From: Bacteroidota bacterium
Lineage (GTDB): Bacteria > Bacteroidota > Bacteroidia > Chitinophagales > Saprospiraceae
Assembly (NCBI GenBank): GCA_029557915.1
Contig: JAKQHS010000019.1
Location: forward strand, 1-64,000
Length of the DNA stretch: 64,000 nucleotides
Direction: 5' to 3'
The notes below the pieces were generated by a model. The model did no database searches. It saw only the letters and a list, made by a program, of their open reading frames with translations, and was not told the origin of the DNA. Below, one piece after another: positions 17,478-25,954 of the stretch. The translations under genes and the position numbers were made by a program. Position 1 is the stretch's first letter. Every line of letters starts with the position of its first letter.

Positions 17478-18422
17478 ATGAAATTTACAATTTGGCTGGC
17501 TTTGTTTCCTTCCTTGCTGTTGACGAACCTTTCCGCTCAACAAATCAGCAAGGATGAACTCTTATTTCTCACCCCCCACTGGACCGGGGAAAGGTTTCCG
17601 GACGGCAGGCCCAAGGTACCCGACGCCCTGTTGCAGCGGATGAAACTCGTCACCCTGGAAGAAGCCTGGGCCGTTTTACGGAATGAAAACTACAAACACC
17701 AGTACGATGACGGCTGGCAGGTGATCAATCCGGACAGTGTATTGGTAGGCAGGGCGGTGACGGCAACCTTCATGCCCGGGCGTCCGGACATCCAGAGGGT
17801 CATTGACGACCTCGGCCACAATAAGGACGGAAGGGTCAAATCTCAGAACACCTGGCCAATCGAATTATTGCAGAAAGGAGACGTATACGTCGTGGATCAG
17901 TTTGGCGCCCACGAAGACGGTCCGACCATCGGGGACAACCTGGGGAATTCGATCTATACCAAAACAGGCAATGGGATTATCTACAACGGGGCCATCCGGG
18001 ATATCAACGGACTGAAGGAACTGGGCGGGTTCACCTCCTACTTCAGGTCCTATCACCCCTCCCATCATTTGAACAATCCGGATGGAGAACTCAATACCAC
18101 CCTGGTGGGGATTAATACACCCACGCGCATTGGAAAGGTGACCGTCCTGCCGGGCGATATCGTCCTGGGCCGGGACGGTGGGGTCATAATCATCCCGCCT
18201 CACCTTGCTGAAAAAGTGGTCAAGACCTCCGAAATCATCCGTTTGCGCGATATGTTCAGCCATCAGCGACTCCGTGAACAAAAATATACCGCCGGGCAAA
18301 TCGATACCCGTTGGTCCGCGGAAATTGAAAAAGATTTTTCCGCCTGGCTCAATGCACACATGGATAAACTCCCCGTACCCAAAGAACAAATTCAGGAACT
18401 CTTAAAAGCCCGCACCTGGTAA
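17478..18422 (+). CDS. RraA-family protein, exported
   Basis: A 314-residue protein of the RraA/HMG-CHA aldolase family (aldol cleavage or decarboxylation of keto-acids in the catalytic members). The ATG at 17478 gives a Sec signal peptide ending LSAQ; the TTG at 17466 is inside the operator zone and is rejected. The core shows the family pattern GDVYVVD, DNLGN, GIIYNGAIRDINGL with the conserved Arg-Asp, and VTVLPGDIVLGRDGGVIIIP near the C-terminus. It overlaps the next gene by one base (TAATG), so the pair is coupled. With its partner dehydratase it is likely to act on a sugar-acid or 2-keto-acid, here outside the cytoplasm. Confidence 0.85.
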   Translation: MKFTIWLALFPSLLLTNLSAQQISKDELLFLTPHWTGERFPDGRPKVPDALLQRMKLVTLEEAWAVLRNENYKHQYDDGWQVINPDSVLVGRAVTATFMPGRPDIQRVIDDLGHNKDGRVKSQNTWPIELLQKGDVYVVDQFGAHEDGPTIGDNLGNSIYTKTGNGIIYNGAIRDINGLKELGGFTSYFRSYHPSHHLNNPDGELNTTLVGINTPTRIGKVTVLPGDIVLGRDGGVIIIPPHLAEKVVKTSEIIRLRDMFSHQRLREQKYTAGQIDTRWSAEIEKDFSAWLNAHMDKLPVPKEQIQELLKARTW

Positions 18423-19699
18423 TGAAAAACAACAGAAGAAAATTTTTTGGACAAGGCCTTGCCATGGCCGGCCTTGCCGCCTCCCCCTGGCAAACGTTTA
18501 CAGAAAGTTATACCCAGGCGATCCGCCGGAATGAACAATATTCCCTGCCCAGCGATATCAAAATCACCGATATCAAATGCGGCTACATCCGGGGCGGGCA
18601 CAGTCTTTTTGTAAAAATTTATACCGACCAGGAAGTATGGGGATGCGGGGAAGGGGTAGATGCGACTCCGGGTACCTACCACCTGGTCAAAATGATGGGC
18701 GCTCGCCTTAAGGGGAGGAGCCCGCTGAACGTCCACCGACTTTTTGAAGATATCCGCCGTTCCGGTTTCTTTGAAGGGGCCCAGTCCGGAATGTTCATTG
18801 CCGTCCTGTCCGCGGTCGAATCGGCCCTCTGGGACCTGGCCGGTAAAATCCTGGGGCTCCCGGTCTACCAGTTGCTGGGAGGAAAGTTCAGGGACAAAAT
18901 CAGGGTCTATTGTGATACCGCACTATATCAAAACCAGTTGCCCAAACCCGATGATTTTGCGGCTGCCGCTAAAAAAGCAATGGAAATGGGCTTCAACGCG
19001 ATCAAGTTTGACATTGACCAGGCCAACGATCCCAACAAATACGATCGTTACAACTGGACGGCCAGCCCTGCTGAACTAAAACGCATGGTAGACCAGATCT
19101 CCGCCGCCCGCCAGGCCGTAGGACCCAATATTGATATTTGCGTGGACATGCATGGACGCTACGACGTCACCACCGGGGAGAGGGTTGCCAAATTGTTGGA
19201 ACCGCTCAACCTGATGTGGCTGGAAGAACCCGTACCTGCTGAGAATCCGGAAGCCTATAAGAAAATCGCAGACTCCACCAGCACCCCCATCTGCGCCGGT
19301 GAAAACCACTACCTCGCCCACGGCTTCAGGCCCCTGTTGGAAATGAACGCGGTGGACATCGTGATGCCGGACCTCCAGAAAGCGGGTGGCCTGGGTGAAG
19401 GCCAGCGCATCGCCAACCTGGCCAACCTTTATTATGTACCCTTCGCACCCCATATGGTCGCTTCCTTCCTGGGTGCCATGGCCTCCTGTCATTGTTGCGC
19501 TTCTGTACCCAATTTTATGATCCTGGAATGGCAGATCTATTTCCATACCAATCCGATGTTCAAGGAAATCGTCAAATTCGACGGTGAAATGGTGGATAAA
19601 AGTTTTATCACCCTTACTGAGAAGCCGGGAGTGGGCGTCGAGATCAATGAAGAAGGGATGAGGAAATATGCCACGCCAGGCGTACCATTTTTTGAATAA
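18422..19699 (+). CDS. Enolase-superfamily sugar-acid dehydratase-like protein, Tat-exported
   Basis: A 425-residue member of the mandelate racemase/galactonate-mannonate dehydratase branch. It opens with a twin-arginine-type leader (RRKFFGQGLAMAGLA, 5-19). Catalytic-site candidates are Lys195 and Asp197 (IKFDID), metal ligands Asp242 (VDMHGRYD), Glu268 (WLEEP) and Glu294 (AGENHY), and His344 (APHM). The Asp-x-His form in VDMHG resembles mannonate/galactonate dehydratases. The substrate is not known. It is coupled to the RraA-like gene, and its last codons (TPGVPFFE-stop) are repeated downstream as a 34-bp tandem array. Confidence 0.87.
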   Translation: MKNNRRKFFGQGLAMAGLAASPWQTFTESYTQAIRRNEQYSLPSDIKITDIKCGYIRGGHSLFVKIYTDQEVWGCGEGVDATPGTYHLVKMMGARLKGRSPLNVHRLFEDIRRSGFFEGAQSGMFIAVLSAVESALWDLAGKILGLPVYQLLGGKFRDKIRVYCDTALYQNQLPKPDDFAAAAKKAMEMGFNAIKFDIDQANDPNKYDRYNWTASPAELKRMVDQISAARQAVGPNIDICVDMHGRYDVTTGERVAKLLEPLNLMWLEEPVPAENPEAYKKIADSTSTPICAGENHYLAHGFRPLLEMNAVDIVMPDLQKAGGLGEGQRIANLANLYYVPFAPHMVASFLGAMASCHCCASVPNFMILEWQIYFHTNPMFKEIVKFDGEMVDKSFITLTEKPGVGVEINEEGMRKYATPGVPFFE

Positions 19700-19805
19700 A
19701 CATTATACCCCGGGCGTGCCATTTTTTGAATAGACATAATACGCCGGGGGCACCATTTTTTGAATAGACATATGTACGCAGGGGGTACCGTATTTCGAAT
19801 TTGAT
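19667..19805 (+). repeat. 34-bp tandem repeat seeded by a gene 3' end
   Basis: The last 33 bp of the dehydratase gene, including its stop, are followed by further copies at a period of exactly 34 bp, with stops at 19697-19699, 19731-19733 and 19765-19767. Each of copies 2 and 3 still spells [YN]TPG[VA]PFFE-stop in its own frame; copy 4 is diverged (TQGVPYFE). The period is not a multiple of three, so the copies cannot be one frame. Confidence 0.85.
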
Positions 19806-19835
19806 AACCTCAGAGGGGGTGGAGATCGCAGAGGG

Positions 19836-20385
19836 AGGTTAGATGCGGCATGTTAATTTCATTCTACCATTACCTGTCCCTGGGCAAATTAGAGGCCGAT
19901 GTTTCCCCTCTTGGTGTCCTTGGTGTCCTGGCGGGAAATAACCGCAAAGGACGCGATGGTCGCAGAGGATGCGCAAAGAGATGCTAGGTTTTTTTCGGGA
20001 AATAACCGCAAAGGGGCGTGAAGGTCGCGGAGGATGGGCAAAGAGATGCTGGTGTTTTTGCGGGAAATAACTGCAAAGGAGCGCGAAGGTCGCTGAGGAT
20101 GCACAAAGAGATGCTATCTTTGCGGGAAATAACCGCAAAGGACGCGATGGTCGCAGAGGATGCGCAGAGGGATGCTTTGGTGTCTTTTCGGGAAATAACC
20201 GCCGAGAGCGCGAAGGAGGCAGAGGATGCGCAGAGGGAATTTGGAGGCGGCATAGATATTTTCATGCTAACATTAGCTACCCAGGGCAAAGCGGAGGCCG
20301 TTCCGGCCTCATCTTAGTGCCCTTGGTGTCTTTGCGGGAAATAACCGCCGAGGGCGCGAAGGACGCAGAGGATGCGCGATCCCTC
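19836..20385. repeat. Interspersed GGGAAATAACCGCAAAGG repeat array
   Basis: Six copies of a 48-56 bp unit that begins GGGAAATAACCGC and contains GCGAAGG and CGCAGAGGATGCGC stretches: about 19931-19985, 19996-20050, 20060-20115, 20122-20176, 20188-20242 and 20334-20381. Gaps are 6-11 bp, except a 91-bp gap before the last copy. The flanks are also duplicated: a CCCTGGGCAAA...GGAGGCCG block occurs before copy 1 (about 19880) and before copy 6 (about 20282). The open frames across it on both strands are by-products of the repeat. No gene is seen from here to 20571. Confidence 0.85.
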
Positions 20386-20571
20386 CTGACCTTGCAGTTC
20401 ATCCAACTGCTGCACCAATGGTGGGAAACAAATTTTTTTAACTTCCTGGTCACCCTATAATAGCTGGGTTTTGAGGACATCATTTCATCGGCTCTGGGTG
20501 GAAGTATCGCCTTTACCCACAAGGGTTTTCCGTATTTTTGCCTGCTTTAAACACATCGGACAAATTGCGGG
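20382..20571. other. Promoter-side intergenic DNA before the ferredoxin gene
   Basis: About 190 bp with no gene. Its only clear content is the -7 element at 20533-20540. Confidence 0.45.
20533..20540 (+). promoter_or_regulatory. -7 element of the ferredoxin gene
   Basis: TATTTTTG is an exact TAnnTTTG match located 31 bp before the ATG at 20572. A TTTA at 20513 could be a weak -33. Confidence 0.55.
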
Positions 20572-20895
20572 ATGCGTGACATCACCATACATATTACAGA
20601 CCGTCAAGGGATCACCAAGGATATCGAAGTGCCGCCGGACATTGACCTCAACCTGATGGAACTGGCAAAAGCCAATGACCTGCCTGTGGAGGGGACTTGC
20701 GGGGGCATGGCCCTCTGTGCAAGCTGCCATATGTATATCGAAAGCGACCACAAACTGCATCCGCCATCCTATGATGAAGTGGTCATGCTCGATCAGGCCT
20801 TTTATGTTGAATCCAACAGCCGGCTGGGCTGCCAGATCAGGATCAATAAGGAACTGGACGGACTGAGGGTCACCCTGGCCCCGGTGGCGGGATGA
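20572..20895 (+). CDS. [2Fe-2S] ferredoxin, adrenodoxin type
   Basis: A 107-residue soluble electron carrier. Cys43, Cys49, Cys52 and Cys87 give the C-x5-C-x2-C-xn-C pattern of vertebrate-type (Isc/adrenodoxin-like) ferredoxins, in the local context EGTCGGMALCASCH. The C-terminal RVTLAPV strand is also typical. Possible partners are iron-sulfur assembly or an oxygenase reductase; no such gene is adjacent. It is a single-gene unit with its own promoter. Confidence 0.93.
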   Translation: MRDITIHITDRQGITKDIEVPPDIDLNLMELAKANDLPVEGTCGGMALCASCHMYIESDHKLHPPSYDEVVMLDQAFYVESNSRLGCQIRINKELDGLRVTLAPVAG

Positions 20896-20953
20896 GGCAG
20901 CTTTATGGGCTGGCCTTTAAGTTTTCTTCCGTTAGCGATAAACCGGCATAGTT

Positions 20954-22075
20954 TCAGTCTATCTCAATCCGGGTAAGATTTTTTAAAAACAAGGGATCCA
21001 GATCCAGGCCAAGGCCTGGGAGATCGGGGCAATGCATTTCATTGGTGTTTTGGTATACGACGCCCCCAATGACCGGGTCTTCACTCAACATCAGCGGGCT
21101 GTCCATGTCATAATAAACGATGGAGTCCCTGGCCATGGCGAGATGACAGAGGGCGGTAATGCCCAGCCGGCTTTCACTGAAACAACCGACCTGGCAGGCT
21201 ATGCCCGCCTCTTCAGCCAGGTCCAGTATTTTTAAGGCCTCCCGAATCCCTCCGGATTTGCCCAGTTTGATATTAAACTGGCTGCAGGCCTGCATCCGGA
21301 TCAGGGTGGAAGCATCGTAAGCATCAAACAGGGATTCATCGGCCATGATGGGAATGGGACTGGCACGGTTTACGGCTTGCATGCCTGTGAGGTTTTTTGC
21401 AGCAACCGGTTGTTCACAATGTTCGAGGTCCAGGGGCTGAATAGCCTGCAAAACCCTCAGGGCAGAGGAAGGGTCCCAGCCCTGGTTGGCGTCAATTCTC
21501 AATTTGATTCGCGGTCCGGCAGCCTCCCGGACCCGGACCATCCGTTCAATATCTTCATCCGGGTCCTTGCCCAGTTTGATTTTAATCTCGGTAAATCCTT
21601 GTTCGATATAAGCCCTTGCCGAAGGGGCCATTTCTTCAGGCTTTGCAATGCCCACGGTCATGTCTGTCCGGAGGATTTTTCGCTTACCATTCAGGTATTG
21701 ATACAGCGGCCGGCCTTCCAACCTGGCCAGGATATCATACAAGGCCATGTCAAAGGCGCTCTTGATGCAGTAGTTGAAGGCGAGGCTTTGGTTGATCCGT
21801 CTTGCATTGAGTTCGTGTTCCTTCGTGTCCTGGCCGACCAGGAGCTTTGCAATCCCTTTTCCGATCATCAGCTGGGTATCCCGGGTTTCTCCCTGGATGG
21901 TTTGATAGGGGCTGGCTTCTCCCCAGCCGTATAAGTCCGGATCTTCGCATTGGATATGGACCAGGACGTTTCGCGCATGGGTGATGGTTTCCAGGGAGAT
22001 GACAAAAGGCTGCTTTAACCGGATATCAAAAGGATATAGGGTGATTTTGCGGATCCGGCTTGTCCTGGAAATCAA
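20954..22075 (-). CDS. Dipeptide epimerase (L-Ala-D/L-Glu type)
   Basis: Enolase-superfamily epimerase of the muconate-lactonizing subgroup, probably acting on cell-wall-derived or dietary dipeptides in the cytoplasm. Residues: KIKLGK at 165-170 (general base Lys167), metal ligands Asp195 (RIDANQGW), Glu221 (CEQP) and Asp246 (ADES), second base Lys270 or Lys273 (IKLGKSGG), and the dipeptide-specificity motif DMDSP at 323-327. The frame has no upstream ATG: a TGA lies two codons before, so the TTG at 22075 is the likely start, giving 373 residues with an intact N-terminal capping domain. Confidence 0.9.
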   Translation of the reverse strand: MISRTSRIRKITLYPFDIRLKQPFVISLETITHARNVLVHIQCEDPDLYGWGEASPYQTIQGETRDTQLMIGKGIAKLLVGQDTKEHELNARRINQSLAFNYCIKSAFDMALYDILARLEGRPLYQYLNGKRKILRTDMTVGIAKPEEMAPSARAYIEQGFTEIKIKLGKDPDEDIERMVRVREAAGPRIKLRIDANQGWDPSSALRVLQAIQPLDLEHCEQPVAAKNLTGMQAVNRASPIPIMADESLFDAYDASTLIRMQACSQFNIKLGKSGGIREALKILDLAEEAGIACQVGCFSESRLGITALCHLAMARDSIVYYDMDSPLMLSEDPVIGGVVYQNTNEMHCPDLPGLGLDLDPLFLKNLTRIEID

Positions 22076-22134
22076 GGATCAGGAGGATTTGAATGTAAAC
22101 GGGGACATGCTGAACCTATATTTCATGCAGTGGC

Positions 22135-23082
22135 TTAAAGGTCCTTGACCAGCAGCAGGGGCATATTGGAGAATTCCTCTGCCGCCTTTGGGAATTGGTC
22201 GCTCACTGAAAAGCCCGCGTGCTGGAAAAGAGAGTTGGCAGCCACCAGTTTGGGATGGCTTTGAGAAAACAGGGCATTGACCCCCATTTCCTTTCCGGCG
22301 GCAATGGCTTTATTGAGCAGGCTGGTGCCTACATACCTCCTGCGGTAATTTTCATCCACCCAAAGGTGCACGATCTCACAAAACTTGAAACTCCGGCGGA
22401 TGAGACAGATGCAGCCGATGATCGGTTCTCCCCAGCGGGCAAAATAAACCTGGGCCTGGTTTTTGGTGATGTGTTCGTCAATATTCAGGATAAATTCATC
22501 AAGGGCATCGATGTTAAAATATTTGCCTTTAAACTGGTTCCAGAAATTCTGCAGCAGCATTTTTCCGTTTTGCACCTCCTCAAACCGCGAAAGCAGGACA
22601 TTGCGCAGATCCGCCCTTTTTTTCTCTTTTTTGATCCGCTGGAAAAAACTCTTTTTCTCCAGGGAATTATTGAGGGCTTCGATATTGAGCCAGAGGTCCG
22701 GAGCGATTTCCTTGACCCAGCTGTTGGTGGCGTCCTGCACGGCCTGCCAGGCCGGTCTTAATTCGCTCATCAGTTGTTTTGCCTTTTCACTGGCTTTGAT
22801 GAACCGTTTACGTTTGTCGTTGCGGTCGGTCATTTCCCGCACCAGCCCGTGTTTCATCATCTGGTTTACCGTATAGACCACATCCGGATGTGTTTTGTTT
22901 TGAAGTTCGGCCAGGTCGGTGATGGTATGGGGCTGATCGTCCTCGTTGAAAATTTGAAGGATGGCATGCCAACGGTGAGGAATATCGATGCCCAATTCAT
23001 GATAAACCTTCATTTCCTCTTCAATCAAATGATCGGCAAACTGCCTCAACCTGTTGTGCAGTGAGCTAATTTTTTGGGTCAT
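22135..23082 (-). CDS. MarR-type HTH / GNAT acetyltransferase fusion
   Basis: A 315-residue two-domain protein. The first part (about 1-145) is a winged-helix MarR-like unit (ITDLAELQNKTHPDVVYTVN recognition region, then GLVREMTDRNDKRKRFI wing). The second (about 170-315) is an acetyltransferase with IGCICLI, IVHLWVDENYRRRYVGTSLL as the acetyl-CoA loop, and NSLFQHAGF. I use the ATG at 23082, since the 44 residues before it are of low quality and have no upstream support. Such fusions may sense a metabolite and modify it or a protein; target unknown. It is divergent from the STAND ATPase gene, 99 bp apart. Confidence 0.85.
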   Translation of the reverse strand: MTQKISSLHNRLRQFADHLIEEEMKVYHELGIDIPHRWHAILQIFNEDDQPHTITDLAELQNKTHPDVVYTVNQMMKHGLVREMTDRNDKRKRFIKASEKAKQLMSELRPAWQAVQDATNSWVKEIAPDLWLNIEALNNSLEKKSFFQRIKKEKKRADLRNVLLSRFEEVQNGKMLLQNFWNQFKGKYFNIDALDEFILNIDEHITKNQAQVYFARWGEPIIGCICLIRRSFKFCEIVHLWVDENYRRRYVGTSLLNKAIAAGKEMGVNALFSQSHPKLVAANSLFQHAGFSVSDQFPKAAEEFSNMPLLLVKDL

Positions 23083-23181
23083 AAGTCGGTGAAAAATCCA
23101 AGTGAAAAATACATGTATAAATCGGATTTTTTGGCTTTTTCTTAATTTACAGGGCAGAACGCATTCTAACTTATTCCTTCG

Positions 23182-25266
23182 ATGTGTGCCAAACTTTCTG
23201 AAATCCTGGAACACGAAAGGAAAAGCGCGTTCGTGGGCAGGGATGCCGAACTCGATCTGTTCCAGTCCGTCTTAAAAAAGGAAAACCCGGTGCTGTTGTT
23301 GTATTTCCATGGCCCGGGCGGGCAGGGCAAGACGACCCTGATGAAAAAATGCATGGATCTGTGCGCCCGGGAGGACGTTCCTTATCTTCATCTGGATGGA
23401 CGGGAGATCAACGCCCATCCGGCCGGTTTTACGGAAGCTTTGCATGCGAGGCTTCAACTGAAACCCGATGAGGATGTATTTGAAGCATTGGAAAAACTGC
23501 AGGAAAGCCATGTCTTGTTTATAGATACCTTCGAAAGACTGCATCCCTTCGATGACTGGATCCGCCAGGATTTTTTACCCCAGTTGCCTGCTCACTTCTG
23601 CACCCTGATCCTGAGCCGAAATCCCCCGGGCACTTCCTGGGCCATCGATCCCGGCTGGAAAAAATATATGAAAGCGGTGGAGGTTCGCAACCTCAGCCCA
23701 TCCCAGGCCAGGCAGTATTTAATCAAAAGGAACATACCGGAAAAAACGATTCCCGCGGTATTGGAATTCACCCATGGCCACCCGCTGGCCCTGTCGGTGG
23801 CGGCTGATCTCTTTGACCAGCACCCGGGGCAGGATTTTAATCCCGAGCGAAGCCCCGACCTGATCAAGACCCTGCTCGAGCTTTTTGTACAAAATGTGCC
23901 CGGCCCGGCCCACCGCGCAGCCCTTGAAATCAGCTCCCTCGTTCATGTCACCACCGAGTCCCTCCTCCAGGAAGCCCTGGGCATGGAACACATCCAGGGT
24001 ATTTTTGAATGGCTCCGCAATCTGTCTTTTTTTGACAAAAATGAATCGGGCATTTTCCCCCACGATATCGCCCGGGAAGCTCTGAGCCGGGATGTAAAAT
24101 GGAGGAACCCGGATTGGTACCACAGCCTTCATGAAAAAATACGCAACTATTATATCCGGAAGCTGAACAGCACCTCCCACCAGGCCCAGCGAAGCGTGCT
24201 TTTTTCTTTGATTTACCTTCACCGGCTCAATCCAATGGTAAAACCGTTTTTCGACTGGCAGGAGAACGGCACTTTCTGGCAGGATCAACTCAAACCGGGG
24301 GACCTTCCGGTACTCCGCGCCCTGGTCGGGAAATGGGAAGGGCCTGAAGCGGAGTTATATTTCAATTATTGGATAAATCACGCAGCCTCGGAAACCTGGG
24401 TATACCGGAATTCAAAATCAGAGGCGGTGGCCTTTTGCCTGAAAATCGAAATCCTGAAACTGAAAGAACAAAATGAGCTTCCCGACCCTGCAATTAAAAA
24501 AGTGGCAGAATATGTCCTGGCCCGGATGAACCCCAGGCCGGGTGACCTTTTCACCGCCTTCCGTTTCTGGATGGCCGACGGGACTTACCAGGGTGTGTCC
24601 GGCCTTCAAAGCGTTATTTTCCTTTCCATCGTACAATATTATTTTACCCCGGGACTGGCAGTCAGCTTCTTGTCCTGCGCCCAACCGGAATATTGGAAAA
24701 CCGTGCTTCAATATGCCGACCTCAGCCGTGTACCGGAGCTCGATTTTGTATCGGATGGCATTCCTTTTGGATGGTATGTGCACGACTGGCGAAAAAGACC
24801 TCCCCTGGCCTGGCTGGATTTATTGGGTAAACGGGAGGTCGAACTGGTGGACCAATACGACGAAGCAAGTACGGAGGCGGTTTCCATGCTTGTCCTGAGC
24901 GAAGAGGAGTTTGGGGATTCCGTTCATCAGGCCGTCAAATATTATCATCAGCCCGATCAGTTGCTTTCCAGCCCTCTTTTGAGGTCAAGGCTGGTCCTGC
25001 GGATGATCATGCCGGACATGAAAGACCTGGATAAACTGAAAATCCTGAAAGCACGCATCGACCTGGCCCTGAAAGAAATTGAAGACTCACCCATTGACGG
25101 TAAATACCACCGCGTGCTGTATCGCACCTTCATCAACCCGGTCGGCTCCCAGGAAAAGGTGGCTGATTTTCTGAATATGTCTTTCAGCACCTATCGCAGG
25201 TATTTAAAAACCGCACTGGAAAAGCTGGTAAAACTGCTCTGGAATATGGAAATGGAAAAAAACTGA
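23182..25266 (+). CDS. STAND-type NTPase, possible transcription regulator
   Basis: A 694-residue soluble P-loop protein. Walker A GPGGQGKT is at 44-51, Walker B VLFIDTFE at 111-118, the arginine-bearing LSRNPPG at 144-150, and the STAND/NB-ARC marker GHPLAL at 199-204. After a winged-helix-like part (230-320) comes a long helical sensor-like region without recognisable repeats. The last about 45 residues (VADFLNMSFSTYRRYL...) look like a helix-turn-helix of the sigma region 4 or LuxR kind, which suggests DNA binding at the C-terminus. No nuclease, TIR or protease effector is visible, so a defence role has no support. Divergent from the MarR-GNAT gene. Confidence 0.72.
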   Translation: MCAKLSEILEHERKSAFVGRDAELDLFQSVLKKENPVLLLYFHGPGGQGKTTLMKKCMDLCAREDVPYLHLDGREINAHPAGFTEALHARLQLKPDEDVFEALEKLQESHVLFIDTFERLHPFDDWIRQDFLPQLPAHFCTLILSRNPPGTSWAIDPGWKKYMKAVEVRNLSPSQARQYLIKRNIPEKTIPAVLEFTHGHPLALSVAADLFDQHPGQDFNPERSPDLIKTLLELFVQNVPGPAHRAALEISSLVHVTTESLLQEALGMEHIQGIFEWLRNLSFFDKNESGIFPHDIAREALSRDVKWRNPDWYHSLHEKIRNYYIRKLNSTSHQAQRSVLFSLIYLHRLNPMVKPFFDWQENGTFWQDQLKPGDLPVLRALVGKWEGPEAELYFNYWINHAASETWVYRNSKSEAVAFCLKIEILKLKEQNELPDPAIKKVAEYVLARMNPRPGDLFTAFRFWMADGTYQGVSGLQSVIFLSIVQYYFTPGLAVSFLSCAQPEYWKTVLQYADLSRVPELDFVSDGIPFGWYVHDWRKRPPLAWLDLLGKREVELVDQYDEASTEAVSMLVLSEEEFGDSVHQAVKYYHQPDQLLSSPLLRSRLVLRMIMPDMKDLDKLKILKARIDLALKEIEDSPIDGKYHRVLYRTFINPVGSQEKVADFLNMSFSTYRRYLKTALEKLVKLLWNMEMEKN

Positions 25267-25287
25267 CCTGGAGAAAGCCCTGCCTCC

Positions 25288-25842
25288 CTATTCCACTGAA
25301 AGCAGGAAGACGGTTTTCCTCAAAACCCATTTCCAGACCTGGCCGTCCTCTTCATCCGTGACGGTTGAATCAAACACAAATTTATTTTTAATCAACAGGT
25401 GGTTGGAAGCATTGAGAACAGGTAGGGTGTGAGCATAAACCTGGCGCACCTTCTCCTGTTCAAACGACAGACGGACCAGCGCACCTATGGCCTCATGGGC
25501 AAAACCCATGGAACGGAATCCTTTCGCGATTTCATACCCGATTTCCACCCCGCCATCCACATCGGGCTTGCCTTTGAAGCCTCCCTGTCCCACATAGGTT
25601 TTTTCCGGTTCCCAAAGCAGGGCATAACTCGTCCAGGGAAAGACTGGTTTTTCTTTGTCAAGCGCGGTGCGCAGGGCCTGAAAAGACTCCGGAAATTCAG
25701 TATAGGGCTGAGGCAGCCGGTACCCGGTCAAGGCCAGGAAAGCCTGGCTGCCTTCCTGGATGGCCGCCACCCAGTTCTCGGTAAAAGGAACCAGACGTAA
25801 CCTGGAAGTATGTACTTGATTTTCTGGGAATTGAGCCATCAT
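25288..25842 (-). CDS. GNAT N-acetyltransferase, RimJ/RimL-like
   Basis: A 184-residue acetyltransferase that starts with the family hallmark TSRLRLVPFTE. The core has GGVEIGYEIAKGFRSMGFA, where the GFRSMGFA loop binds acetyl-CoA, and NASNHLLIKNKF near the end. The substrate may be a ribosomal-protein N-terminus or a small amine; it cannot be read. The start codon doublet MM leaves the exact start uncertain by one codon. It is convergent with the STAND gene, with 21 bp between stops. Confidence 0.87.
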   Translation of the reverse strand: MMAQFPENQVHTSRLRLVPFTENWVAAIQEGSQAFLALTGYRLPQPYTEFPESFQALRTALDKEKPVFPWTSYALLWEPEKTYVGQGGFKGKPDVDGGVEIGYEIAKGFRSMGFAHEAIGALVRLSFEQEKVRQVYAHTLPVLNASNHLLIKNKFVFDSTVTDEEDGQVWKWVLRKTVFLLSVE

Positions 25843-25954
25843 GAATTATTGAATAAAAACTGGGCAGGGAATGAGTAAGGGGAACCGCAATTTTAGCCTC
25901 AATTTTGTAAATGCAAATTTAAACCATCTTCATTTATATCCACAGCAGCCATCC

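Noticed and set aside
19839-20317. Several open frames on both strands across the repeat array
   Set aside because: They consist of the repeated unit translated, have no independent start signals and overlap each other on both strands.
19931-20381. CRISPR-like array
   Set aside because: Repeats of about 55 bp are diverged, the gaps are only 6-11 bp (one of 91), and no cas genes are near.
22084-22103. A fourth LacI-type site (gaatgtaaacggggacat) upstream of the dipeptide epimerase
   Set aside because: Only the left half-site fits; the right half lacks TTACA.
23182-25266. STAND ATPase as an Avs-type anti-phage protein
   Set aside because: No nuclease, protease or other effector domain and no TPR-like sensor array are visible, and the neighbours are not defence genes.
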